Assembly: GCA_903882905.1 (NCBI GenBank)
Contig: CAIRYW010000028.1
Location: 1-39,625, forward strand
DNA length: 39,625 nucleotides
Origin: an uncultured bacterium
Lineage (GTDB): Bacteria; Patescibacteriota; Minisyncoccia; Phycocordibacterales; CAIRYW01
Direction: 5' to 3'
Positions 32,314 to 39,624 of the stretch are shown in pieces (the first letter of the stretch is position 1; each line of letters starts with the position of its first letter). Under the pieces are notes generated by a model. That model did not search any database. It was given only the letters and a program-made list of their open reading frames with translations, and was not told the origin of the DNA. The translations under genes were made by a program, and so were the position numbers.

Positions 32314-32502
32314 AGAACCCATCTCGAAAATAATCGTTATAAGAAATTCTTAAAACAACACTTGAACATCCAAATTGAAAAATTTTGGTAAAAAATAAAG
32401 TTTCGTCAGTCGGCTTAATATAATTAAACCTTCCTCCTCATCCTTCATTTTTCCCTCAAAATTTTTCAATTTGTAAAGTTCATTATTTTCGAGATGGGTT
32501 CT
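32314..32502. repeat. Nested inverted-repeat element upstream of khpA
   Basis: Perfect 21-bp outer arms (32314-32334 and 32482-32502; AGAACCCATCTCGAAAATAA and complement) enclose perfect 17-bp inner arms (32371-32387 and 32457-32473) around an 69-nt core. An open frame on the minus strand reads through most of it (ELYKLKNFEGKMKDEEEG ...) and stops in the left inner flank. It could be a MITE-like element or a structured leader of khpA. Confidence 0.6.
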
Positions 32503-32634
32503 ATTTACTTATCTTTTAAAGAAAATCTTGCAGTTGTTCGACCGGGCAAATTATTATGACTTCCCCGTTTTTATCTGCTTCTGTAATTGTAGAAAAAAAA
32601 CAGAAAATAGTAAAGACATAAATAAGTCCCACAA

Positions 32635-32657
32635 ACTTGGCACCCCGGGTGCCAAGT
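32635..32657. repeat. Palindrome ACTTGGCACCC/GGGTGCCAAGT
   Basis: An 11-bp inverted repeat around a single central base, with the same CTTGG...CCAAG borders as the elements at 5821 and 35806. It overlaps the left end of the next inverted repeat by one base. Confidence 0.6.
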
Positions 32658-32764
32658 AAAATAAAAATAGTTATCGAAAAAGCCTCTGGAGGCGCGACTG
32701 GCGCCATAAGGAAAAATCCGCCAGTAGGCGGATTTTGTGCTTTTCGGTAACTATTTTTATTTTA
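32657..32764. repeat. Second inverted-repeat element at the rpsP 3' end
   Basis: 24-bp arms (32657-32680 and 32741-32764) pair with a single G-U. Inside are GCCTC-TG-GAGGC, the palindrome TGGCGCCA, and the terminator hairpin at 32713-32736. The right arm includes the rpsP stop codon. Confidence 0.65.
32713..32736 (-). terminator. Terminator-like hairpin downstream of rpsP
   Basis: 10-bp stem AAAATCCGCC/GGCGGATTTT with loop of 4, followed by TCC after T5 on the minus strand. It sits inside a larger inverted repeat and may end or attenuate rpsP transcription. Confidence 0.65.
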
Positions 32765-33145
32765 TTCAGTTTTTGCTTCTACTGGAGCTTCCTCAACTTT
32801 TGCTTCTGGAGCTGGTGTTTCTGCAACCGATGCTACAGGAGTTTCTACTACCGGTTCTTCTTTCTTTGCTACAGTTTTCTTAGGTAAAACGTTTATTTTT
32901 TTGCCTGTGATTATCTTATTCTCAATCAAAAGGTTGTGTGCTGTATCTGATGGTTTTGCACCTACTTTCATCCAATGAAGAATTCTATCCTTATTTAGCT
33001 TTGTATTTTTCTCAAGGCGAAAATCGTGATTTCCTAAAACCTCAAGGAATTTACCACTTTTTGTACTGTTCTTTGAGTCAGTCAAAACAAGCCTAAATGC
33101 CGGCTCGTGTTTTCTTCCTACTCTTTGTAATCTGATTTTTAACAT
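32762..33145 (-). CDS. rpsP: 30S ribosomal protein S16 with charged C-terminal extension
   Basis: 127 residues from the ATG at 33145. The S16 domain starts MLKIRLQRVGRKHEPAFRLVL, as in the family, which is why the upstream in-frame codon at 33163 is rejected. TGA-TAGTAT lies 8 nt before this ATG. After ~80 residues there is an Ala/Glu/Pro/Val-rich tail (EEPVVETPVASVAETPAP) beyond the usual S16 length. S16 is needed for 30S assembly. ffh, rimM, trmD and rplS, frequent partners, are not here. Confidence 0.95.
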   Translation of the reverse strand: MLKIRLQRVGRKHEPAFRLVLTDSKNSTKSGKFLEVLGNHDFRLEKNTKLNKDRILHWMKVGAKPSDTAHNLLIENKIITGKKINVLPKKTVAKKEEPVVETPVASVAETPAPEAKVEEAPVEAKTE

Positions 33146-33541
33146 GTTCGGAAATACTATCAAAACAAGTGTGTTTGGTCAACCCAGTCCATTTTTAAGT
33201 AATCAAGACCATTTTTCAGTGCTGGGTCAAATATAGATAAGGTTCAGCGGGCTCAATCGTAAGAGATTGGCCCGCTTTACTACCCCTTGTTATGTTGAAC
33301 CGCGCCTTATGTTGCGGATAGGATTTTCAGGGTTCCCTGTGTTGCTCTTTTGACGAGCCGCCTTGGCTTTTATTGTACGCGGATGTGTTTGTCCGCAACG
33401 GGCGGCGAATGATCGCCGGTGTGAAAGTATTTCACGTTATTTCCCCTCCTTTCTACGACAGTCGTCGTGTTCAGCAGAACGAATGAGCTGCTGCTGCAGA
33501 TTAATCTATCAAAAATGAAAAAAAAATCAATTGAATTTTAA
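33146..33541 (-). other. GC-rich hairpin-dense intergenic island upstream of rpsP
   Basis: About 400 bp without a family-assignable gene. Near rpsP a CCCAG/CTGGG stem (about 33183-33227) flanks two similar sequences CCATTTTTxA. From about 33240 to 33500 the DNA is clearly GC-richer than its surroundings and is a chain of hairpins: GGTTCA/TGAACC enclosing GCGGGC-AATC/GATT-GCCCGC, GCTC/GAGC, GCGGA/TCCGC, GGCGA/CGCC, GTGAAA/TTTCAC, ACGAC/GTCGT and CAGCAG/CTGCTG. It may be a leader or stand-alone RNA; it matches no RNA I know (not tmRNA, SRP or RNase P). Confidence 0.5.
33370..33435 (-). CDS. Possible 21-aa minigene with perfect Shine-Dalgarno
   Basis: GTG start, first residues (M)KYFHTGDHSPPVADK, TAA stop. 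AGAAAGGAGG, a 10-base match to the usual 16S rRNA 3' tail, lies 9 nt upstream. It is the only such site noticed in this window. Codons are GC-rich (CCG, CGC, GCG), unlike the neighbours. Product function unknown; possibly a leader peptide for rpsP. Confidence 0.4.
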   Translation of the reverse strand: MKYFHTGDHSPPVADKHIRVQ

Positions 33542-35767
33542 TTATTTAGCCACTTCGACAGCATCCGTAAACGAAATAGAAAGAAGTTTTGAGGTGGCAT
33601 CCTTACCCATAGTTACCCCATACAAAACTCCTGCTCGAGACATTGTTTCTCTATTGTGGGTAATAACAATAAGTTCTGAACTTTTTGAAAGTGATTCAAC
33701 CATATCTCCGTATTTGCGAGAATTAGCTTCATCAAGTGCTGCATCTGTTTCGTCCAAAATTACAAATGGTGGTGGATTGACTTGACTCATTGCAAAAAGA
33801 AGCGCAATAGAAGTAAGCGCTCTTTCTCCACCAGAAAGCATCATAAGACCTTTGATTTTTTTATGCGGCAAAGAAATTTCTATATCAATCCCCTCTTCAT
33901 ATTTTATTTCTTTCTCTTCTTCCAAATCAAAATCATCTTCCCCTCTTATTCTTTTTTCTTGCTTAATAATTTTTAATGAGGCTTTTCCTCCACCAAACAT
34001 AAGAGCAAAAAAATTCTGAAATTCATTATTTATTTTATCAATCCCAATTTTAAATTCCTCCGCTAATTTTTGTTCCAGTTCTTTTATCAAATCCATCAAA
34101 CCGACACTCGATTTAACAAGATCCTCAAGTTCACGAGCAAGAAATACATCTCTTTCTTCTGTCTCTGTATATTCCTTCAGAGTTTCATCTGCTCCAGCAA
34201 CTCCAGCTTCCTCGAGACGGATTTTAAGTCGTTCCATGTAGTTTCTTTTTTCATGTTGATCTTTTCGATCTATAGATGCGGAAATTCTTTGTGTTTCGTA
34301 TTTTACTGCTTCAATGCCTGCGATTCTTCCAATATCTCCTAAATCCATCTTAAATTGATCCTCATCTGAGCGAAGAGTTTCTTCTTTTTGAACTAGCCTA
34401 TCCAAAATACCATGAAGTTCATTTTGTCTTGCAACAACCTTAAAGACTTCTTTTTCTGCTTCTTTAGTATCGTCTTTATTTTTCTCCATTTCACTTCTCT
34501 TTTCTTCATATTCAGATACAAAAGATGTTTCTTCAGACTTTGCAGTATTAAGATTTTCTTGAAGTGATTTTTCTTTGGCTCTGAGCGTTTCAAGTTCACT
34601 TTGAAGTCTTTCGAGGGCTGGCGAATGTGAATTTTTATTTTTACCAATAAAGGCTGAAAAAATATTCAAAACTTTACTCAATGTTTCTTTAAAAATCTCA
34701 ATTGTTCCAACCGACTCTGCTTTTTGAATTTCTTCTCTTATCTCATCAGCTAAAATCTCAATTTCGGATACTGGTACAGGCTTACCGGAGTTTTCCAAAT
34801 TCTCTTTTTCGATTGAAATTGTTTTTAGAATATAAGAAATTTCTCCTTCGATACGTCCAAGTTCACGTACAATTTCGTCTTTATGTTTCCTCGATGAACC
34901 CAGTTTCTCTTCGAGTTCTAAAATCTTTGAAGATTCATCGGTTCCCTTTTGACTTTCTTCAATTATTAAACGCGCTTGTTTTAATTTTCCTTGAAGATCT
35001 TTTAATTCTTGTTCTGGTAAAAGCCTTTCTTTGTAAAGATTTTGTTTTTCAAAATTGATATGCGCTTCTTCTAATGCAAAATATTCTTTAGATTTCAAAA
35101 CAAGTTCTTCTCGGATTTGTTTTGATTTTTCTATTTTTTCAACTTGACGCTTTAAAAATTTTAGATGTGGAGCAATTTCTCGCCTAAGAGATTCAACCTG
35201 TTTAATATTTTCATCAGTCTTTTCAAGTTTTCTTTGGCTCTCTTCTTTTTTGTATTGATAAATTTTAATACCAAGTGCGTCCTCAATCATCTCTTTTCTT
35301 TCTTTTGGACTGGTGTGTAAAATTCTATCTGCCTCTCCTTGAGAAATTATATGATGTCCCGATGAGCCTATGTGAGCACCAGATAAAAGCTCAACAATAT
35401 CTTTCAATCTGACTTTGCTGCCATTTATCAAATATTCATTTACACCGTCTCGGTAAACCACTCTCTCAATAATCACTTCATCAAAATCAACATTAAATAA
35501 TCTCTTTTTATTATCAAAACAAAGTTTTACTGAGGCTCGGTTTGATCGGCCAGCATCGCTCGATCCGTTAAAAATTAGATCCTCACCTTTTTTACCTCGC
35601 ATACTTTTGATTGACTGCTCTCCAAGCACAAATCTAAAAGCTTCTGCGACGTTTGATTTTCCGCTTCCATTTGGACCTACGATAGAAGTAATTGGCGTAG
35701 TAAATTCAAGAGTGGTTTTTTTACCAAAAGATTTAAAACCGTTGAGTTCTAATGATTTTAAGTTCAT
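33542..35767 (-). CDS. smc: Short SMC-type chromosome segregation ATPase
   Basis: A 741-residue SMC protein; typical bacterial SMC is ~1150-1200. The N-terminal domain is canonical (GFKSFGKKTTLEF, Walker A GPNGSGKS at 31-38, Q-loop in HHIISQGEADRIL). Coiled coil runs about 165-330 and 395-590. The C-terminal domain has the signature LSGGERALTSIALLFAM, Walker B VILDETDAALD and the switch His in VITHNRE. Between the coils there is only ~60 residues (EIFKETLSKVLNIFSAFIG), too short for a normal hinge. A promoter-like TGG-TAATAT is 8 nt before the ATG. No ScpA/ScpB here. Confidence 0.92.
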   Translation of the reverse strand: MNLKSLELNGFKSFGKKTTLEFTTPITSIVGPNGSGKSNVAEAFRFVLGEQSIKSMRGKKGEDLIFNGSSDAGRSNRASVKLCFDNKKRLFNVDFDEVIIERVVYRDGVNEYLINGSKVRLKDIVELLSGAHIGSSGHHIISQGEADRILHTSPKERKEMIEDALGIKIYQYKKEESQRKLEKTDENIKQVESLRREIAPHLKFLKRQVEKIEKSKQIREELVLKSKEYFALEEAHINFEKQNLYKERLLPEQELKDLQGKLKQARLIIEESQKGTDESSKILELEEKLGSSRKHKDEIVRELGRIEGEISYILKTISIEKENLENSGKPVPVSEIEILADEIREEIQKAESVGTIEIFKETLSKVLNIFSAFIGKNKNSHSPALERLQSELETLRAKEKSLQENLNTAKSEETSFVSEYEEKRSEMEKNKDDTKEAEKEVFKVVARQNELHGILDRLVQKEETLRSDEDQFKMDLGDIGRIAGIEAVKYETQRISASIDRKDQHEKRNYMERLKIRLEEAGVAGADETLKEYTETEERDVFLARELEDLVKSSVGLMDLIKELEQKLAEEFKIGIDKINNEFQNFFALMFGGGKASLKIIKQEKRIRGEDDFDLEEEKEIKYEEGIDIEISLPHKKIKGLMMLSGGERALTSIALLFAMSQVNPPPFVILDETDAALDEANSRKYGDMVESLSKSSELIVITHNRETMSRAGVLYGVTMGKDATSKLLSISFTDAVEVAK

Positions 35768-35805
35768 TAGCTAAAATATTACCATTTTTTTGAGATTTTT
35801 GAAAA

Positions 35806-35832
35806 AAACTTGGAGGCTACGCCTCCAAGTTT
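35806..35832 (-). terminator. Terminator of rnc made of a CTTGGAGGC palindrome
   Basis: 12-bp stem AAACTTGGAGGC with complement and loop of 3, followed by T7 on the minus strand. The central 21 bases are identical to the palindrome at the murI end (5821-5847). Here it works as a convincing intrinsic terminator between rnc and smc. Confidence 0.8.
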
Positions 35833-35834
35833 TA

Positions 35835-35866
35835 CTATCCACTATCAACTGTAAACTTTTAACTAT
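35835..35866. repeat. Heptad tandem repeat after rnc
   Basis: Plus strand units CTATCCA, CTATCAA, CTGTAAA, CTTTTAA, CTATGCC. It begins directly after the rnc stop. It matches the heptads upstream of htpX in reverse orientation. Confidence 0.55.
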
Positions 35867-35868
35867 GC

Positions 35869-36555
35869 CTACCACCCTTTCTTTTCTAAACCATTCTTTG
35901 CCGCATCTGTTTCAGCCTCTTGTTTGCTTTTACCTTTTCCTTCGCCGATTAGGTCTTTTCCAACATAGAGACCAACAATAAATTCTTTGTCATGATCTGG
36001 ACCAATCTCCTTCAGAGTTTTATATGCTGGAGTAAGACCTGTCATTTCTTGAGCCTTTTCCTGAAAAGAACTTTTTGCATCCATAAAAAGTTTATTTTTT
36101 TCAACAAGACTCAGTTTTGGAAATAAAACATTTTCAATAAATTTATCTGCAACTTCATAACCTTGATCAAGGTAAATTGCTCCGACAACAGATTCAAAAG
36201 TATTGGCCATAATATATTGCCTTGCTCTTCCTGTGTCGCGAGCTTCACCACGTGAAAGTAAAAGATGATCTTCAAACCCAAGTTCACTTGAAACGGTTGC
36301 AAGCATTACAGAATTTACAAGAGCGCTACGGAGTGAAGTTAATTCACCTTCTGGTTTTTTGGGAAATTTATCATAAAGAAATCTAGTAACTGATAACTCT
36401 AAAACAGCATCGCCTAAGAATTCAAGTCTTTCATTATGTTCAAAAACCTTACCTTTATTTTCGTTTAAATATGAACGATGAGTAAGAGCCGTCTTAATAA
36501 GACTTTGATTTTTAAAGCTAAATCCGAGTTTTTTTTCTAATTTATTTAAATCCAT
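35869..36555 (-). CDS. rnc: Ribonuclease III
   Basis: A 228-residue enzyme that cuts double-stranded RNA, including rRNA precursors. The catalytic signature NERLEFLGD is at 41-49, the second acidic site in ESVVGAIYLDQG, and the C-terminal double-stranded RNA-binding domain (about 155-226) has DAKSSFQEKAQEM and GKGKSKQEAETDAAKNGL. Its start is 29 bp after the nusB-NUDIX stop. It forms a run with rpmF and nusB. Confidence 0.97.
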   Translation of the reverse strand: MDLNKLEKKLGFSFKNQSLIKTALTHRSYLNENKGKVFEHNERLEFLGDAVLELSVTRFLYDKFPKKPEGELTSLRSALVNSVMLATVSSELGFEDHLLLSRGEARDTGRARQYIMANTFESVVGAIYLDQGYEVADKFIENVLFPKLSLVEKNKLFMDAKSSFQEKAQEMTGLTPAYKTLKEIGPDHDKEFIVGLYVGKDLIGEGKGKSKQEAETDAAKNGLEKKGW

Positions 36556-36584
36556 AAACCTTATATTTAAAGGCTTTTTTATAC

Positions 36585-37493
36585 TTATTTCTTGGAAGCC
36601 AAGATATTCAGTGCCTTTGTCACAATCGGCAGAATATCATCATAAAAATTTAGGTCAAGTATTTCTGAGAGTCTAAACCATTTTGCATCATCCAATCCTC
36701 CAGAGTTTCCGAGTCTGAGTTCTCGATATTCAGCTTCTGCCATATAGTAAATTACTTGTTTTCTAACCTTACCTTCTATTGGATGGGTGGCAATATATTC
36801 ATTTTCTCCTAATTTATCAAAAACATTTTTTACATTTGCACCCATTTCTTCTAGAACTTTCCTTTTGACAGCATCCGTATCGCTCTCTCCCTCCACAGTA
36901 TGCCCTTTTGAAAGAGTCCACTTACCAAAAACATCATGCACTAATCCTAAATACAAAGAACTTCCATCTTTTGCATAAACCACAGCGCCTACAAGTTTTT
37001 CGATTGGCATTTCTTCGTAAGGAACTTCTAACATATTTTTCTTTTTTCTTTTTGATTCCTCATCTTTACCCGGTTCTCCAAGTTCTTTATAAACTGCACC
37101 TAGTACTCCGTTTATAAATTTTCCTGAAGTACCTCCTCCATAGGTTTTTGCAAGTTCAATTGCTTCATTAATTGCAACTTTTGCCGGCACCTGAGTTCGG
37201 TCTGAAAAAAGAAGTTCATAAAGACCGATACGTAAAACATTTCTATCAACATTTGCAATTTTATCTAAAGGCCAATCTGGCGCAGCTTTTTCAATAATTT
37301 TATCTAGTTCTTTTCTTTTACTTGCAACACCCACAGCAAGAGCTTTCATAAAATCATCATCACCTGCCCCCGAGGCAAATTCTTCAATATCCCTTGTCAT
37401 AATTTCGGGAATAGCGGAATTATTATTACCATTAAAATCCCACTCAAATAAAGTTTGGAGGACGATTGATCTTGAAAGGTGCCTGTTTGCCAT
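36585..37493 (-). CDS. nusB: NusB - NUDIX fusion protein
   Basis: A 302-residue protein. Residues ~1-140 are NusB (RHLSRSIVLQTLFEWDF, DRNVLRIGLYEL, PAKVAINEAIELAKTYGG, KFINGVLG), which binds boxA RNA with NusE for rRNA antitermination. Residues ~165-300 are a NUDIX domain with VGAVVYAKDG and the box GHTVEGESDTDAVKRKVLEE MG (written here in two parts). In that box the Glu following Arg is Lys, so one catalytic position of the consensus REUxEE is altered and activity is uncertain. A charged linker (GKDEESKRKKKN) joins the parts. Confidence 0.92.
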   Translation of the reverse strand: MANRHLSRSIVLQTLFEWDFNGNNNSAIPEIMTRDIEEFASGAGDDDFMKALAVGVASKRKELDKIIEKAAPDWPLDKIANVDRNVLRIGLYELLFSDRTQVPAKVAINEAIELAKTYGGGTSGKFINGVLGAVYKELGEPGKDEESKRKKKNMLEVPYEEMPIEKLVGAVVYAKDGSSLYLGLVHDVFGKWTLSKGHTVEGESDTDAVKRKVLEEMGANVKNVFDKLGENEYIATHPIEGKVRKQVIYYMAEAEYRELRLGNSGGLDDAKWFRLSEILDLNFYDDILPIVTKALNILASKK

Positions 37494-37496
37494 ATT

Positions 37497-37526
37497 AGCT
37501 GTTAGCTTTGAGCTGTTAGCTGTTGT
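37497..37526. repeat. Heptad repeat upstream of nusB
   Basis: Plus strand units TTAGCTG, TTAGCTT, TGAGCTG, TTAGCTG before the nusB start on the minus strand. Same period of 7 as the repeats at 14710 and 35835 with a different base sequence. Confidence 0.5.
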
Positions 37527-37560
37527 GAATAAAGAACATTATTTTATTAAAACTTTTGGT

Positions 37561-37782
37561 TTATTTTTTCGTTGTTTTTTTTACTTTTTCCGCCTTCTTC
37601 TCAGATTTTGTAACAACTTTTATTGCTGAAATTTCTTTGTAGAATCCACATTTAGCGCAGGCTCGGTGTTTTAACTTAGCACTTTTGCATTTTGGGCAAG
37701 CAGTTAAAGCTGGCGCCTTGAGAGCGTGGTGACTTCTTCTATTTCCGGTATGTGACCGGGTGCTTCGCATTCTTACTACCAT
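37561..37782 (-). CDS. rpmF: 50S ribosomal protein L32
   Basis: 73 residues. The start MVVRMRSTRSHTGNRRSHH and LKAPALTACPKCKSAKLKHR are typical of CPR L32. A zinc ribbon is present as CPKC and CAKC. The Lys-rich tail (SEKKAEKVKKTTKK) is longer than usual. TATAAT lies 9 nt before the ATG. It probably leads the run rpmF-nusB-rnc. Confidence 0.95.
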   Translation of the reverse strand: MVVRMRSTRSHTGNRRSHHALKAPALTACPKCKSAKLKHRACAKCGFYKEISAIKVVTKSEKKAEKVKKTTKK

Positions 37783-37822
37783 AATAAAGCTATTATACTG
37801 ATATAAATTAAATTATCAACCT

Positions 37823-37875
37823 AAAAACCAAAGACCGTCCTTGCATCTTCAAAAAGGACGGCCTTTGGTTTTTTT
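37823..37875 (-). terminator. Terminator of the AWSSNIGW surface protein
   Basis: Long stem AAACCAAAG-x-CCGTCCTT with its complement, about 18 bp with one mismatch, and a T5 tract on the minus strand. It is 4 bp after the stop of the 343-aa gene. T7 also follows on the plus side. Confidence 0.8.
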
Positions 37876-37878
37876 CTC

Positions 37879-38910
37879 CTAATTAACTTCTTTTGAAATT
37901 GGATTGATATAACAAGTAGCGTATTTTGGTGTTGAGCTAGATATTAGGATCGCTGGATTGTTGGTTGCCATTTCTCCACATACAAATTTATATGTAGTCT
38001 CATTTTGAACTCTAGAATCAGTTGTACTACTATTGTTATTTATAATAGTTGGATAAGTTGGATAAAATACTGAGGCTGAAGTGCCTCGATATATAGCACA
38101 ACTTGTACTTGCGTCAGGACTAGTTAGCGTCCAAGAGAGATTACAATTCCCTCCTGTAGTAGTCGTAGCACTATAGGCATTAACGGTGTTAGGAGAAATT
38201 GTGAAAGTGTTAACGGACATAGAGGATTTAAACGCACAACGGCCAGATGCAGGAAAGCAAGCATAACCAGTTTGACACAGAGTTGTTGCTCCAGTACAAC
38301 TATTTATCTCTCCTGTATTATCAGAATTACAACTGTACGTCGGATTAGCACAAAGATTATTTACAGTGACCTTGTTAAAATCAATCCAACCAACAACATC
38401 AGAACCCCAAGCATAACTATGAGAACCATCTAATTTAACTCCATAATTGCTGTTATCAACTGCTTTGCCCGATAAAGAAATCCAACCATCCCAACCACCT
38501 GTTCTACTTGTCATCAAACTACAATCTCCATTCGCTGTCCCAGCACAAGCTCTTGCCCAACCAGTCATCAATCCTGTCGAAGCATCATAGTGTGCATCTG
38601 CTGCAGTTGTACCAGATCCAGATACCACAGGAAAACCAGAAAGTCCCCCAAACTTTATCCAACCGATATTCGATGACCAAGCATAACCAGTAGTAGTTCC
38701 TGATGAATAAATTTGCACACCATTAACATTTTGCGTACTTGTTGCAAAAGAAATCCAACCAATATTAGATGACCAAGCATAACCAGAAAGATTTGCTGTA
38801 ACACTTTGAGCTTTTACAATATTTGAGTGGTGAAAAACAGTGAAAATTCCAAATGATGCAACTAAAATAAAAGTTATGGAAAATAATATTTTATATAGAT
38901 TTTTTTTCAT
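37879..38910 (-). CDS. Exported surface protein with AWSSNIGW repeats
   Basis: A 343-residue protein. Signal peptide about 1-35 (ends VKA). Residues ~40-185 hold repeats of the type SGYAWSSNIGWISF, in four forms (YAWSSNIGWISF, YAWSSNIGWIKF, GWDGWISLSG, YAWGSDVVGWIDF). This Trp-rich unit is frequent in CPR surface proteins. A Cys-rich segment (about 190-230, ANPTYSCNSDNTGE ... CFPASGRCAF) and a beta-sandwich-like domain follow. It is probably anchored outside the cell; ligand unknown. Followed by a clear terminator. Confidence 0.75.
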   Translation of the reverse strand: MKKNLYKILFSITFILVASFGIFTVFHHSNIVKAQSVTANLSGYAWSSNIGWISFATSTQNVNGVQIYSSGTTTGYAWSSNIGWIKFGGLSGFPVVSGSGTTAADAHYDASTGLMTGWARACAGTANGDCSLMTSRTGGWDGWISLSGKAVDNSNYGVKLDGSHSYAWGSDVVGWIDFNKVTVNNLCANPTYSCNSDNTGEINSCTGATTLCQTGYACFPASGRCAFKSSMSVNTFTISPNTVNAYSATTTTGGNCNLSWTLTSPDASTSCAIYRGTSASVFYPTYPTIINNNSSTTDSRVQNETTYKFVCGEMATNNPAILISSSTPKYATCYINPISKEVN

Positions 38911-38934
38911 AACTTTTTATAAATTTAATTTTTA

Positions 38935-39624
38935 TTATTGACCGCAAGTAGGAGAACTACAGAGGACAGTCCAATTATTAACCATAGTGCCGTCTGACTG
39001 ACACGTTAAAGCTGCACATTGTGATGATTGAGAAACAAAGGAGGTTTGCGTCTTGCACGCCGCACCTGATGAATAAGTTTTGGAGCCGTACGTACAAAGT
39101 GCAGAAGAAGGAAGATTCACACATGTTACAGTGCCATTTGATGCAATACTTTTTATTGCCTGATTTGTACCACAACTACCACTAACTCGCACTTGAACAG
39201 CAGCTGTATCTGCTGAAATAGTTCCAGTGGTTGTAATAGGAGAAGGACTAAGACTTATCCCTGTTCCAGCTGTTAAAGAAGATACAACATTCACACAAGT
39301 TGGTGTGCCATCAGCAGCAATACTTTTTATCGCTTGATTAGCAGCACAAGCTGTTGATACTCTTTTTTGTAGGACATTTGTATCAGCAGAAATACTTCCA
39401 GTAGTAGTAATTGGAGAAGGACTAAGAATTATTCCCGTTCCGGATGACAAAGATGTAACACCCGAGCTACCTCCTGTAGCAGCTTGCCAACTAGCATTAC
39501 CACTAGCATCTGAAGTTAAAACTTTTCCAGAACTTGCTCCAGGTACAATTGTGACATTTCCATAAAAAGTCGATGTTCCCCAGACATATAATCCAGTGGC
39601 TGCGGGATCATAGAGTGATGTATT
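38935..39624 (-). CDS. Partial tail-fibre-like exported repeat protein
   Basis: The frame is open to the window edge, so the N-terminus is missing; at least 229 residues are visible. It has GLYVWGTSTFYGN and GKVLTSDASGNASWQ, as found in fibre-like and surface CPR proteins. Then a ~55-residue unit occurs twice: GTGIILSPSPITTTGSISAD ... NQAIKSIAADGTPTC, and GTGISLSPSPITTTGTISAD ... NQAIKSIASNGTVTC. The last ~60 residues are Cys-rich and end in CSSPTCGQ. It stops 25 bp before the next gene and is likely in one operon with it. Confidence 0.7.
   Translation of the reverse strand, partial: NTSLYDPAATGLYVWGTSTFYGNVTIVPGASSGKVLTSDASGNASWQAATGGSSGVTSLSSGTGIILSPSPITTTGSISADTNVLQKRVSTACAANQAIKSIAADGTPTCVNVVSSLTAGTGISLSPSPITTTGTISADTAAVQVRVSGSCGTNQAIKSIASNGTVTCVNLPSSALCTYGSKTYSSGAACKTQTSFVSQSSQCAALTCQSDGTMVNNWTVLCSSPTCGQ

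Noticed and set aside
32516-32707. 63-aa minus-strand ORF between rpsP and khpA
   Set aside because: Its start is inside an inverted repeat and it reads through the CTTGGCACCC palindrome; no family resemblance, so most likely an accident of the repeats.
33240-33300. Intrinsic terminator GCGGGC...GCCCGC
   Set aside because: The stem is strong but no adequate T run follows on either strand; kept only as part of the hairpin island.
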